From contig CACGGB010000001.1 in NCBI GenBank assembly GCA_902572475.1, positions 62,001 to 126,000 on the forward strand: DNA of 64,000 nucleotides, given 5' to 3'. Position 1 is the stretch's first letter. Each line of letters begins with the position of its first letter. Position numbers and translations under genes: made by a program. The stretch is from an uncultured Pelagibacteraceae bacterium. Lineage in GTDB: Bacteria; Pseudomonadota; Alphaproteobacteria; Pelagibacterales; Pelagibacteraceae. Shown one piece after another: positions 27,755-35,840 of the stretch. The notes under the pieces were generated by a model, which was not told the DNA's origin, made no database searches, and saw nothing but the letters and a program-made list of their open reading frames with translations.

Positions 27755-29158
27755 CTAATTTATTTTAACGCCAAGGTAACGTCTTTGATTATTTTGATTG
27801 ATTACTGTTAACAGTAACGTCTTTTCCCCTTTTTTAAAGATATTATCAACCAACCTCTTTAAATCTGATGATGACTTCACGGGAGTTTTCTGAACTTCGA
27901 TTATAATATCGTTTATATTGACAAGATTGTTTAATGGGCTTCTACTGAAGATTTCAGTTACAACAACCCCTGACGTTTTTTTATTTAAATTTCTCTTAGC
28001 AATATCTTCATTAGTAACATCTCTAACTGCTATTTTTAGTTTTTGGATGTCCTCAACTTTATTTACCACTTTTGTCTTCTTTTCTTTAAATTCTTCTGAC
28101 GACTCTAGTCTTCCAAGAGTCAATCTTTTTGAAATTAATTTTTTATTTCTCCAAATTTTTAGTTCTACGCTTTTACCTACCTTTGTAGATGCAACTACTT
28201 TAGGAAGAGTTCTCATCGTATCAATTTTTTTTCCATCAAAATTTAAAATTATATCGCCTGCTTTTATTCCTGCTTTATCTGCTGGACTATTTTCTCCAAC
28301 ACTTGCAACTAAAGCACCTTGTGGTTTTTTTAATTTTTCTACATCAGCTATTTCTTTTGTTACTTCTTGAATTCTTACTCCTAACCATCCTCTTTTTGTT
28401 TCTCCAAATTTAATTAATTGATCAATCACATTTGAAGCTGCGTTAGCTGGAATTGCAAATCCAATTCCTATAGAGCCTGACTGACCTGGTGCTATAATTG
28501 CTGTGTTAATACCAATTACCTCCCCCTTAAGATTAAACAAAGGACCGCCAGAGTTACCTTGATTGATTGAAGCATCAGTTTGAATAAAGTCATCATATCT
28601 TGTGAGATTAATATCTCTGTTTCTAGCTGAAATAATTCCTGCAGTTACAGTTCCTCCTAAACCAAAAGGATTACCAATTGCAACAGCCCAATCTCCAACT
28701 CTAGCTTTGTCAGAGTCTCCAAAGCTTACTGGTTTGAATTGATCTTTAGTTTCCATTTTTAAAACTGCAATATCCATATATGGGTCAGCGCCTATCACTT
28801 TTGCTTTATATTCTTTATCTCCAACTCTTACTAAAATGTCATCAGCTCCGGAAATTACATGGTTATTTGTAACAACTGTTCCCTTGTTATCAATTATAAA
28901 TCCTGATCCTAAAGATGAAGCTTTTCTTTCAGTAGGCCTTTCAAAATCTTTGAACATTTCACCAAATGGTGAACCAGGAGGAAATTGAAAAGGAAATTGA
29001 TTTGTTGTTGTTCTTACCGTCTGAGTAGTAGAAATATTTACTACAGAAGGCATCAATTTATCTGCTAAATCTGCAAAAGAATCTGGAACAGGTTTTGAAT
29101 GTACAAAAGAAAAATTAATTATGATTAAAAAAAATAATATTTTACTTACTAATTTCAT
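27755..29158 (-). CDS. degP: Periplasmic serine protease/chaperone of the Do (DegP/HtrA) family
   Basis: This 467-residue protein has a signal peptide (about 1-21), a trypsin-like domain with His in VVTNNHVISGAD, Asp in PYMDIAVLKM and Ser in NQGNSGGPLFN, then two PDZ domains (about 250-345 and 370-460). It degrades or refolds damaged envelope proteins. Its location directly downstream of hflK-hflC and a small membrane protein forms an envelope quality-control unit seen in other alphaproteobacteria. The symbol (degP, degQ or mucD) cannot be fixed from sequence alone. Confidence 0.94.
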   Translation of the reverse strand: MKLVSKILFFLIIINFSFVHSKPVPDSFADLADKLMPSVVNISTTQTVRTTTNQFPFQFPPGSPFGEMFKDFERPTERKASSLGSGFIIDNKGTVVTNNHVISGADDILVRVGDKEYKAKVIGADPYMDIAVLKMETKDQFKPVSFGDSDKARVGDWAVAIGNPFGLGGTVTAGIISARNRDINLTRYDDFIQTDASINQGNSGGPLFNLKGEVIGINTAIIAPGQSGSIGIGFAIPANAASNVIDQLIKFGETKRGWLGVRIQEVTKEIADVEKLKKPQGALVASVGENSPADKAGIKAGDIILNFDGKKIDTMRTLPKVVASTKVGKSVELKIWRNKKLISKRLTLGRLESSEEFKEKKTKVVNKVEDIQKLKIAVRDVTNEDIAKRNLNKKTSGVVVTEIFSRSPLNNLVNINDIIIEVQKTPVKSSSDLKRLVDNIFKKGEKTLLLTVINQNNQRRYLGVKIN

Positions 29159-29344
29159 CTAACTTTTTATATACCAAATTATTAAAAAACCGATAATCAA
29201 AAAAACAATTCCTAGAAATCTTAATTTATTTTCAGGAGTATTTTTAATTAATTCTAATATGCTTTTAATTCTTGACGGGAAAATGGCTAAAAACAGCCCT
29301 TCCACAAAAAAAATCAAGCCAATTGCGATAATAAACTCGTTCAC
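29159..29344 (-). CDS. DUF2065 family small membrane protein
   Basis: This 61-residue protein has two hydrophobic segments (about 3-22 and 41-60) with IGLIFFVEGLFLAIFPSRIK and LRFLGIVFLIIGFLIIW, the pattern of the DUF2065 (YjeT-like) family. Such proteins are commonly encoded between hflC and a Do-type protease or purA, which matches this site exactly. The function is unknown; a link with HflKC is inferred from the conserved neighbourhood. Confidence 0.82.
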   Translation of the reverse strand: MNEFIIAIGLIFFVEGLFLAIFPSRIKSILELIKNTPENKLRFLGIVFLIIGFLIIWYIKS

Positions 29345-29359
29345 GATGATTAATTTAAT

Positions 29360-30235
29360 TTATCTTTTAATGTTTGGTTTAATTGACTTACCAAAAAACT
29401 TAAAGAAGTCACTGTCTGGCGATAAAACTAGTGAAGTTTCCCCACCTATTAAAGCTTTTTCATACGCTTGCATAGCTCTGTAAAAAGCAAAAAATTGTGG
29501 GTCTCTTCCAAAAGCGTCTGCAAAAATTTTGTTTCTTTGACCATCTCCCTCACCTTTCATTATCTCAGACTTTTTATTTGCTTGAGCTAAAATTACAGTT
29601 ACATCTTTATCTGCTGTTGATCTTATTTTCTGTGCAATCTCAGCACCTTGTGCTCTAAATTCTTTAGCTTCTCTCTCTCTTTCTGTTTGCATTCTTTTAT
29701 AGATGGCTTCACTGTTTGCTGGAGGAAGGTCAGCTCTTTTAATTCTAACATCAACAATATTTATTCCAAAATTTTTAGCTTCTTCATTAACTTGAGATTG
29801 AATTATTTGCATTTGTTTTGCTCTGTCTATAGACAATAAAGTAGCTAATTCCTGAGTACCTAATACACCTCTTATTCTAGAATTTATGATTGTGGACAAC
29901 CTAGATCTAGCAACTCTTTCATTTCCAACCGAAATATAAAATTTTAAAGGATCTACGATTTTAAATCTTGCAAACGCGTCAACGATTAATCTTTTTTGAT
30001 CGGCTGCAATTACTTCCTCAGGTTCGTTATCTAAGTTTAAGATTCTTTTATCTAAGTACACTACGTTTTGTATAAAGGGTAATTTGAAATTTAGTCCCGC
30101 TTTAGTAACAATTTTCTTAGGATCACCAAATTGAAGCACAATTGCTTGGCTAATTTCTTGAACAATGAATAAAGATTGAAAAATTACTACTCCAATTAAT
30201 ATTATAACTGGGACTATAAATTTAGCGGCTTTCAT
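29360..30235 (-). CDS. hflC: HflC, SPFH-domain modulator of FtsH
   Basis: This 291-residue protein has one N-terminal membrane anchor (about 5-25) and a band-7/SPFH domain (IVQEISQAIVLQFGDPKKIV, then LDNEPEEVIAADQKRLIVDAFARFKI). The C-terminal half is a long helix (ERERAKEFRAQGAEIAQKIRS-like). With HflK it builds a periplasmic cage round FtsH. It overlaps hflK by one base. Confidence 0.95.
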   Translation of the reverse strand: MKAAKFIVPVIILIGVVIFQSLFIVQEISQAIVLQFGDPKKIVTKAGLNFKLPFIQNVVYLDKRILNLDNEPEEVIAADQKRLIVDAFARFKIVDPLKFYISVGNERVARSRLSTIINSRIRGVLGTQELATLLSIDRAKQMQIIQSQVNEEAKNFGINIVDVRIKRADLPPANSEAIYKRMQTEREREAKEFRAQGAEIAQKIRSTADKDVTVILAQANKKSEIMKGEGDGQRNKIFADAFGRDPQFFAFYRAMQAYEKALIGGETSLVLSPDSDFFKFFGKSIKPNIKR

Positions 30236-31350
30236 TAATTGTTACTCCCTTTTTTTAATTCTGGTAGCGGTAAATAAGGAACAACTCCTGAACCAGACTC
30301 TTTATCAATGATTACTTTGTCAATATCAGCTAAAACTTTTTCCATTGTTTCTAAATACATTCTTTCTTGTGTAACTTGTTTAGCATTTTTATACTCGTTA
30401 TAGATTGCTAAAAATCTGCTTGCCTCACCTTCTGCTTTTGCTACAACTTCTTTTTTATAAGCTTCTGCTTGTTGTAAAACTTGTTCCGCTTCACCTCGTG
30501 CTCTTGGTATAACATCGTTAGCATATGCTTCGGCTTCGTTTTTTGATCTTTCCCTATCTGCTCTTGCAGCTTGTACATCTCTGAAAGCATCAATTACTTG
30601 CTCTGGTGGGTCAGCTTGTTGTGTTTGAACTTGAGTTAATTGAATTCCTGATCCATATTCATCTAAAATAAGCTGAGCTATCTCCTGAACTTCTACCTCA
30701 ATTTTAGACCTTCCTTCAGTCAGGATATTTTGAATTTTGTTTTTTGCTATAACTTCTCTCATGGCCGTTTCTGAAGCTGCTTTAACTGTTTCTACAGGAC
30801 TTTGTATATTGAATAAAAACTTTTGCGCATCTTTTATAACCCAAAAGACTGAATAATTTATGTCTACAATATTCTCGTCTCCAGTTAACATCAAGCTTTC
30901 TTCTGGAACATTTCCAACTCCTGAAGATCTTCCGCTATCACTAGCTGGTCTAAAACCAACATCAACTCGATTTACCTTAGTAACTTTTGGAGTAAGTACT
31001 CTCTCAAAAGGTGTTGGAAAGTGATAATGCAATCCTGGTTGAGTTGTGTTTACATATTTACCAAATCTTAAAACAACTCCTTGCTCATCAGGTAACACTC
31101 TGTAAAGACCACTTGCTACGTAAAGTAATGCGACTATTATTAAACCAATTACGATTGGTCTTGAACCTCCGGATTTACCGCCAGAAAATTTATTAATTGT
31201 TTTTTGGAAATTTTTAATTACATCGTCAATACTAGGTGGATCTTGTCTACTACCTGATCCATTGCCACCTGGAGAACCTCTACCTCCATCACCCCCTGGA
31301 GGCGATCCCCATGGTGATTGATTATTTAAAATCTTGTCTTTAAAGCTCAT
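30235..31350 (-). CDS. hflK: HflK, SPFH-domain modulator of FtsH
   Basis: This 371-residue protein has a Gly/Pro-rich cytoplasmic N-terminus (SPWGSPPGGDGGRGSPGG), one membrane helix near residue 65-85 and an SPFH domain (VLPDEQGVVLRFGKYVNTTQPGLHYHFPTPFE). LTGDENIVDINYSVFWVIKD is an HflK signature. It partners HflC. It is first in the leftward unit hflK-hflC-DUF2065-degP-miaA-ilvBNC and is divergent from mrp with an 83-bp gap. Confidence 0.95.
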   Translation of the reverse strand: MSFKDKILNNQSPWGSPPGGDGGRGSPGGNGSGSRQDPPSIDDVIKNFQKTINKFSGGKSGGSRPIVIGLIIVALLYVASGLYRVLPDEQGVVLRFGKYVNTTQPGLHYHFPTPFERVLTPKVTKVNRVDVGFRPASDSGRSSGVGNVPEESLMLTGDENIVDINYSVFWVIKDAQKFLFNIQSPVETVKAASETAMREVIAKNKIQNILTEGRSKIEVEVQEIAQLILDEYGSGIQLTQVQTQQADPPEQVIDAFRDVQAARADRERSKNEAEAYANDVIPRARGEAEQVLQQAEAYKKEVVAKAEGEASRFLAIYNEYKNAKQVTQERMYLETMEKVLADIDKVIIDKESGSGVVPYLPLPELKKGSNN

Positions 31351-31404
31351 GACACTTTATATAGTGACTTTTCTCTTAAAAACAAGTTAAGAAGGAGCGC
31401 TATA

Positions 31405-31437
31405 ATGTCTAAAACATTTGATAAAATTGATACATGA
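31405..31437 (+). CDS. Ten-codon leader ORF overlapping the mrp start
   Basis: An ideal SD (AAGGAG, 31392-31397) lies seven bases before ATG at 31405. The frame reads [10 protein letters not shown] and stops with TGA at 31435-31437, overlapping the mrp ATG as ATGA. The mrp start itself has no SD, so ribosomes probably load at the leader and restart on mrp. TATAAT at 31401-31406 overlaps the ATG and could instead be a -10 box, in which case this ORF would not be translated. Confidence 0.45.
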   Translation: MSKTFDKIDT

Positions 31438-32228
31438 GCCAAAAACCACCACCAAAACAATTCGTTAAAACTCCACTTAAAGGAACAAAGTATACTGTTC
31501 TTGTGTCAAGTGCCAAAGGGGGAGTTGGTAAATCTACCATAGCTGTCAATCTTGCATTTGCTTTTCAAAAATTAGGTTTTAAAATTGGGATACTCGATGC
31601 AGATGTCTACGGGCCTTCTTTACCTAAATTATTGAATTTAAAAGATAAACCAAAAAGTGAGGATAATAAATCAATAATTCCATTAGAGAAATTTGAGGCT
31701 CAATGTATGTCTATGGGCTTACTTATTGATGAACAAACACCAATGATGTGGAGAGGCCCAATGGTTATAAGTGCAATTAAAACAATGACACAAAAAGTTC
31801 TTTGGAAAGATAGAGATATTATAATAATAGATATGCCTCCTGGGACTGGAGATACTCAATTAACTTTTGTTCAAGAAGTAAAAATTGATGGAGCTATAAT
31901 AGTTTCTACTCCTCAAGATCTTGCTTTGTTAGATGTAAAACGAGGAATTCAAATGTACGAGAAAACTGGTGTAAAAATATTAGGACTTATTGAAAATATG
32001 AGCTTCTTCAAAGGCGATGATGGGAAAGAATATAAAATTTTTGGAGAAGGTGGTGTTGAGAAAACTGCTAAAGAATTTAAAAAACAATTTCTAGGTAAAT
32101 TACCTCTAAATGAAGATTTAAGGTCTTCTGCTGACAATGGTGAACCTTTAACTTATGCTCAACCAGATCATGAAATTTCAAAATTACTTAAAGCTATTGC
32201 TGAAAAAATTAAACAATCTTTTCAGTAA
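31434..32228 (+). CDS. mrp: Mrp/NBP35-type iron-sulfur cluster carrier ATPase (ApbC)
   Basis: This 264-residue P-loop ATPase has the deviant Walker [37 protein letters not shown], and [17 protein letters not shown] as Walker B. These are the signatures of Mrp/ApbC Fe-S carriers. The N-terminal MIP18-like domain found in longer Mrp proteins is missing. A CxxC near the C-terminus, used for cluster binding in many family members, was not seen, so the exact activity is less certain. It overlaps thyX tail to tail by 20 bases. Confidence 0.88.
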   Translation: MSQKPPPKQFVKTPLKGTKYTVLVSSAKGGVGKSTIAVNLAFAFQKLGFKIGILDADVYGPSLPKLLNLKDKPKSEDNKSIIPLEKFEAQCMSMGLLIDEQTPMMWRGPMVISAIKTMTQKVLWKDRDIIIIDMPPGTGDTQLTFVQEVKIDGAIIVSTPQDLALLDVKRGIQMYEKTGVKILGLIENMSFFKGDDGKEYKIFGEGGVEKTAKEFKKQFLGKLPLNEDLRSSADNGEPLTYAQPDHEISKLLKAIAEKIKQSFQ

Positions 32229-33156
32229 AACCAAAAGAATTCATTAATTCATTCCATTCTCTCTTTGATAAACCTGAACTTTCATGAGAAACTTTCTCGC
32301 CTTTTGCCATAAGTTGAATTACTTTTTTACCTTTAGCAGAAACATGGACGGCTCCTACCCTGTAATCTAAAAATGCCGCATGAGTGATTGGAACCCATTT
32401 TTTTACTGTATCGAGCATTGCTTCTGCGTAAACTCTTATTTCATACTGTGCATGACTATCTGCTCTTAAAAATAAAAAGTTTAATAAATTTAACAGATCT
32501 GTTTTCCAATACCATTGAGTATAAGAATTTAATGTTAAGTTCATTCTAGCAAGTTCTCTTGCTAAACCAGCTTTACCTTCATTAATAGTTGTTCCATCGT
32601 ATCTTTCATTAAGCATTTTTTCATAGTTGTCATAAGTCCTTGTCGCGTCGTCTTTCAAAATTTTCAAAACTTCATCGGCTTGCTCTCCTGAAATTAGGTC
32701 TCCTCTACCCTGACGATTGGAAGTTGATTGAGCTGAGAGTTGCTCTTTTGCAGGAATATAAAACTCTTTATCTAAAATTGAATATCTAGCTGAGTACTCA
32801 TTAACGTTAGCAGTTCTGTGTCTTATCCACTGTCGTGCAATAAAAATTGGAAGTTTCACATGATATTTTATTTCACACATTTCAAAAGGAGTTGAGTGCC
32901 AATGTCTCATCAAATATTTTATAAGACCTTCATCTGTTGAAACTTTTTTAGTGCCTTTTCCATATGATACTCTTGCCGATTGAACTATGGAGCTATCATC
33001 GCCCATATAGTCTACCACTCTTACAAATCCATGGTCTAAAACTGGTAAGGCTTCATAAAGAATTTTTTCTAGTTCAGGAGATGTTACTCTTTTTGTTGAG
33101 TTTTTTTGTGCTTGTTGATCTGCAATTTCTTGCTTTTGTTCTTTTGTAAGTTTCAT
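32209..33156 (-). CDS. thyX: Flavin-dependent thymidylate synthase
   Basis: Starting at [19 protein letters not shown] (ATG 33154-33156) the protein has 315 residues. The ThyX motif [15 protein letters not shown] is present, with [21 protein letters not shown] before it and [21 protein letters not shown] after. It makes dTMP from dUMP using FAD, NADPH and methylene-tetrahydrofolate. A longer frame extends to 33285 but runs across the tmRNA acceptor piece on the other strand, so it is rejected as start. No thyA is in the window. Confidence 0.95.
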   Translation of the reverse strand: MKLTKEQKQEIADQQAQKNSTKRVTSPELEKILYEALPVLDHGFVRVVDYMGDDSSIVQSARVSYGKGTKKVSTDEGLIKYLMRHWHSTPFEMCEIKYHVKLPIFIARQWIRHRTANVNEYSARYSILDKEFYIPAKEQLSAQSTSNRQGRGDLISGEQADEVLKILKDDATRTYDNYEKMLNERYDGTTINEGKAGLARELARMNLTLNSYTQWYWKTDLLNLLNFLFLRADSHAQYEIRVYAEAMLDTVKKWVPITHAAFLDYRVGAVHVSAKGKKVIQLMAKGEKVSHESSGLSKREWNELMNSFGFTEKIV

Positions 33157-33170
33157 TTTAGAATTAATTA

Positions 33171-33198
33171 TTGAATCTCTTTGAAAGAGTTTTATATT
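33171..33198 (+). promoter_or_regulatory. Possible promoter of the tmRNA gene
   Basis: TTGAAT (33171-33176), a 16-bp spacer and TATATT (33193-33198) end about 5 bases before the first structured part of the acceptor piece (GCGTTGGTTTTCC). The position is right for a stable-RNA promoter, but both boxes are imperfect. Confidence 0.4.
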
Positions 33199-33202
33199 AA
33201 TA

Positions 33203-33465
33203 GCGTTGGTTTTCCAACTATGACGATAAACGAATTTCGTAATAAACATCACGGACGTGGGGGCAGTACCCACCACCTCCACCATTTACAACTTACGGGG
33301 GTGAATTAGGATCGACGGGTGTCTAAAGGCTGTTCTTTCGTACGAGATGGTTCCGACGTAACGGGCTAATTTATAAATGCAAATCAAAAATTTGCACTTG
33401 CAGCTTAATTAACTTAGTTAATTAAGTTACGGGGTTTGGGGCACCTGGCAACAGAACGCCCCTTG
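33203..33465 (+). ncRNA. ssrA: Transfer-messenger RNA, circularly permuted two-piece form
   Basis: The acceptor piece (about 33203-33284) ends GTGGGGGCAGTACCCAC (T-arm-like stem) then CACCTCC-ACCA. The coding piece starts at 33297 with GGGGGTGAATT and AGGATCGACGGG, the equivalent of the normal tmRNA 5' end. GGGGGTG (33297-33303) pairs with CACCTCC to make the 7-bp acceptor stem across the removed loop. The tag frame is GCA at 33379 to TAA at 33406-33408, ANQKFALAA, with the usual ALAA-type degron. The 3' end is the GGGGCACCTGGCAACAGAACG pseudoknot typical of alphaproteobacteria. Exact processing ends are estimates. It rescues stalled ribosomes. Confidence 0.9.
33431..33463 (+). repeat. Direct repeat copy 1 (tmRNA 3' pseudoknot)
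   Basis: A 33-base unit, beginning GGGGTTTGGGGCACCT and ending GCAACAGAACGCCCCT, recurs at 33555-33587 with a single G-to-A change at position 17. This copy is the 3' pseudoknot of the tmRNA coding piece. Confidence 0.95.
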
Positions 33466-33496
33466 ATGTATAGTGTTCTCAACAAAGGAATCAAAA

Positions 33497-33544
33497 ATGG
33501 AATTTATATTAATTATATTAATATTAGTTGCAGCAAACTCTTAA
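33497..33544 (+). CDS. Possible small hydrophobic ORF (15 codons) inside the tmRNA duplicate
   Basis: AAAGGA precedes ATG at 33497 by eight bases. The frame encodes MEFILIILILVAANS and stops at TAA 33542-33544. It lies between the two copies of the tmRNA pseudoknot, and its end (TTGCAGC...CTTAAT) resembles the end of the tmRNA tag frame. It may be a real micropeptide, a degenerate tag frame, or chance. Confidence 0.3.
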   Translation: MEFILIILILVAANS

Positions 33545-33554
33545 TGCTGATTAA

Positions 33555-33587
33555 GGGGTTTGGGGCACCTAGCAACAGAACGCCCCT
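33555..33587 (+). repeat. Direct repeat copy 2 (duplicate of the tmRNA 3' pseudoknot)
   Basis: This copy matches the tmRNA 3' pseudoknot in 32 of 33 bases and lies 124 bases downstream. Weaker similarity extends upstream into the tag-frame region. It is outside any protein gene and ends 8 bases before the stop of the next minus-strand gene. Confidence 0.95.
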
Positions 33588-33594
33588 AATAGAC

Positions 33595-33927
33595 TTATTT
33601 TAATTCGTACAAATATGACTCTATTTGAGAACCGTCCTCTAATATTATTTTTGATATAACTCTTTTATAACTATCGCCTTCGAACTCATCAATCTTCTTT
33701 ATATGACTTTCTAAATATTTTGAATGAAATACCATTCCATAAATCTTTGAACCTTTGGCATTTAATCTTACAACTGGATAGCCGTAATTTGGACCTGAAC
33801 TTATATTTAAAAGTTCTCCAAAGACGTAGCCTTTTTTCCAGCTACCATTTAAATTATTTAAAAAATTTTCGTGCTGTTTTCCCTTTTGAAGAGTTCCGTA
33901 GACAAATAAATTGTCGATAACTTTCAT
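33595..33927 (-). CDS. Gamma-glutamylcyclotransferase-like (AIG2/GGCT) family protein
   Basis: This 110-residue protein has the GGCT fold. The substrate-binding FVYGTLQKGKQHENFL (YGTL motif, about residues 9-12) is near the N-terminus and the probable catalytic glutamate lies in KKIDEFEGDSYKR (about residue 80). Family members cleave gamma-glutamyl peptides to 5-oxoproline, so it could act in glutathione turnover together with gshA-gshB, but many small members have no known substrate. The gene is on the strand opposite to the tmRNA. Confidence 0.82.
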   Translation of the reverse strand: MKVIDNLFVYGTLQKGKQHENFLNNLNGSWKKGYVFGELLNISSGPNYGYPVVRLNAKGSKIYGMVFHSKYLESHIKKIDEFEGDSYKRVISKIILEDGSQIESYLYELK

Positions 33928-33939
33928 TTTTTTTTTAAG

Positions 33940-34023
33940 TTAAAAAATATATTTATCTATCAAATAAATAACTATCCCGGTAGCAATTCCTAATAGAATC
34001 CAATGGTAATTGTTTTCCATCAT
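33940..34023 (-). CDS. Predicted 27-residue single-span membrane peptide
   Basis: An ATG at 34021-34023 overlaps the stop of the upstream MazG-like gene (ATGA) and opens a frame of 27 codons ending at TAA 33940-33942. The peptide starts MMENNYHW and continues as one hydrophobic helix with a short charged end (IDKYIF). The overlap and clean membrane profile support translation, but it is below normal gene-calling size and I know no homologue. The second ATG (34018-34020) is an alternative start. Confidence 0.5.
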   Translation of the reverse strand: MMENNYHWILLGIATGIVIYLIDKYIF

Positions 34024-34391
34024 GCTACAAATTTATTTAGATCAGGTTTAAAATAATTTGGTCCTTTCATAACCTTGCCTTTTTCATTATAAATTGGCCG
34101 GCCATCCTCACCTAATTTGCTCATATTAGAACTTTGCACTTCTTCAAAACATTTATCTAAATTAATTCCAAAAGCATGTCCTGCACCGTATGTAACATAC
34201 AAAATATCAGTTAAAGCGTCTGCAACTTCTTTGATATCTTTTCTTTCCATCGCAATTCTTAATTCTTCAAGTTCCTCTTTTATTAAATCATATCTAAGTG
34301 TTGTGATTTTATCGTTAGGAAATTCAGCTTTTTGCTTTACTTCTTGGCCAAAAGTTTTCATAAATTTTCTAACTCTTTCAAAGTTACTCAT
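34020..34391 (-). CDS. MazG-like nucleotide pyrophosphohydrolase
   Basis: This 123-residue all-alpha protein has the MazG/PRA-PH metal-binding pattern: YDLIKEELEELRIAMERKD (EExxE, about residues 32-38) and KEVADALTDILYVTYGAGHAFG (ExxD-type, about 56-62). It likely hydrolyses a (d)NTP or related nucleotide to the monophosphate. The family includes dUTPase-like and house-cleaning enzymes; the substrate is not evident. It is divergent from fumC with 59 bp between starts. Confidence 0.85.
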   Translation of the reverse strand: MSNFERVRKFMKTFGQEVKQKAEFPNDKITTLRYDLIKEELEELRIAMERKDIKEVADALTDILYVTYGAGHAFGINLDKCFEEVQSSNMSKLGEDGRPIYNEKGKVMKGPNYFKPDLNKFVA

Positions 34392-34450
34392 TTATCATCC
34401 TTTTAATTTATTATTTTTTAAATAAAGTGTATTATATCAAAGAATCAATA

Positions 34451-35839
34451 ATGAAATACAGAACTGAATTTGATAGTATTGGAAAAATAAAAGTACCTGG
34501 TGATAAGTTTTGGGGCGCATCCACGGAAAGGTCAAATAAATATTTTAATATTGGTGATTTTCTAGTCAGACCATTAGTTATCCACTCTATTGCAATAATT
34601 AAAAAAGCTGCTGCGATAGTTAACGCAAGAAATAAAGATTTGGAGCCCAGAATAAGTAAGTACATAATTAAAGCAGCAGAAGAGGTAATTAAAGGAAAAC
34701 ATGATAAACACTTTCCTCTTAAAGTTTGGCAGACTGGGTCTGGCACTCAAACAAATATGAATGTGAATGAAGTAATCGCGAATAGAGCTATTCAAATGAT
34801 GGGTGGTAAAATGGGGACCAAAAAACCTGTGCATCCAAATGATCACGTAAATAAATCCCAGTCAACAAATGATGTATTTCCAACTGCAATGCATATTGCG
34901 ATAGCTTTAAAAGCAAAAGAAAAACTTTTACCATCTTTAAAGATTTTAGAGAGAGAGTTGGCCAAGAAAACAAATGACTTCAAGAAAATTGTAAAAGTTG
35001 GAAGAACTCATTTACAAGACGCGACTCCTTTAACTTTAGGTCAAGAATTTTCAGGTTATCACTCTCAATTGAAGAAATGCATTGTTAGAATTGAGAATGC
35101 TTTAAAAGAAATTTATTTCTTAGCACAGGGAGGTACTGCAGTAGGCACAGGATTAAATACTCGTAAAAATTTTGATAAAAAAATCATTAAGGAAATATGC
35201 AAAATAACAAAACTTCCTTTCAAACCTTCAAGCAATAAATTTGCAGCATTAGCTGCACATGATGAAATTGTAAATTTTTCTGGAACGCTTAATACAACAG
35301 CTGTTTGTCTAATGAAAATTGCAAACGATATTAGATTTCTTGGATCAGGTCCTCGAGCAGGATATGGAGAACTTATATTACCATCTAACGAACCTGGTTC
35401 TTCAATTATGCCTGGAAAAATAAATCCTACCCAATCAGAAGCGGTGACAATGGTTTGTGTAAAAGTCATTGGTAACCACAACGGTATTACTATGGCTGGT
35501 TCACACGGACATTTTGAGTTAAATGTTTTTAAACCTCTTATAATTCATAATATTTTACAATCTATTGAAATTATGAGTGACTCAGCAAAAACTTTTGCAC
35601 TTTATTGTGTTAAGGGAATTAAAGCTGATAAAAAAAGAATTAAAAATCTTTTAGATAATTCTTTAATGCTAGTAACAGCCCTTGCTCCAAAGATAGGATA
35701 TGACAAAGCTGCAAACATTGCAAAAGCTGCTTATAAAAATGGTACTACTCTTAGGCATGAAGTTATTAAATCAGGTCTTATTAATGAAAAAGAGTACGAT
35801 AAAATTATGAGTCCTATAAAAATGACAAAACCTAAATAA
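34451..35839 (+). CDS. fumC: Class II fumarate hydratase
   Basis: Starting at MKYRTEFDSIGKIKVPG (ATG 34451) the protein has 462 residues, the normal FumC size; an in-frame ATG at 34427 would add eight residues. GSGTQTNMNVNEVIANRA, HPNDHVNKSQSTNDVFPTAMH and the family signature GSSIMPGKINPTQSEA are intact, with the catalytic Ser in the last. It interconverts fumarate and malate in the TCA cycle without an iron-sulfur cluster. It meets the AsmA-like gene tail to tail with one base between the stops. Confidence 0.97.
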   Translation: MKYRTEFDSIGKIKVPGDKFWGASTERSNKYFNIGDFLVRPLVIHSIAIIKKAAAIVNARNKDLEPRISKYIIKAAEEVIKGKHDKHFPLKVWQTGSGTQTNMNVNEVIANRAIQMMGGKMGTKKPVHPNDHVNKSQSTNDVFPTAMHIAIALKAKEKLLPSLKILERELAKKTNDFKKIVKVGRTHLQDATPLTLGQEFSGYHSQLKKCIVRIENALKEIYFLAQGGTAVGTGLNTRKNFDKKIIKEICKITKLPFKPSSNKFAALAAHDEIVNFSGTLNTTAVCLMKIANDIRFLGSGPRAGYGELILPSNEPGSSIMPGKINPTQSEAVTMVCVKVIGNHNGITMAGSHGHFELNVFKPLIIHNILQSIEIMSDSAKTFALYCVKGIKADKKRIKNLLDNSLMLVTALAPKIGYDKAANIAKAAYKNGTTLRHEVIKSGLINEKEYDKIMSPIKMTKPK

Positions 35840-35840
35840 G

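Noticed and set aside
27918..28370. 150-codon open frame antisense to degP
   Set aside because: A shadow of the protease gene with no recognisable domain.
33157..33285. N-terminal extension of thyX by 43 codons
   Set aside because: It runs antisense across the tmRNA acceptor piece, has no resemblance to ThyX, and an ATG at 33156 gives a normal start.
34432..34973. Several overlapping antisense frames within fumC
   Set aside because: They lie opposite a highly conserved enzyme gene and carry no motif.
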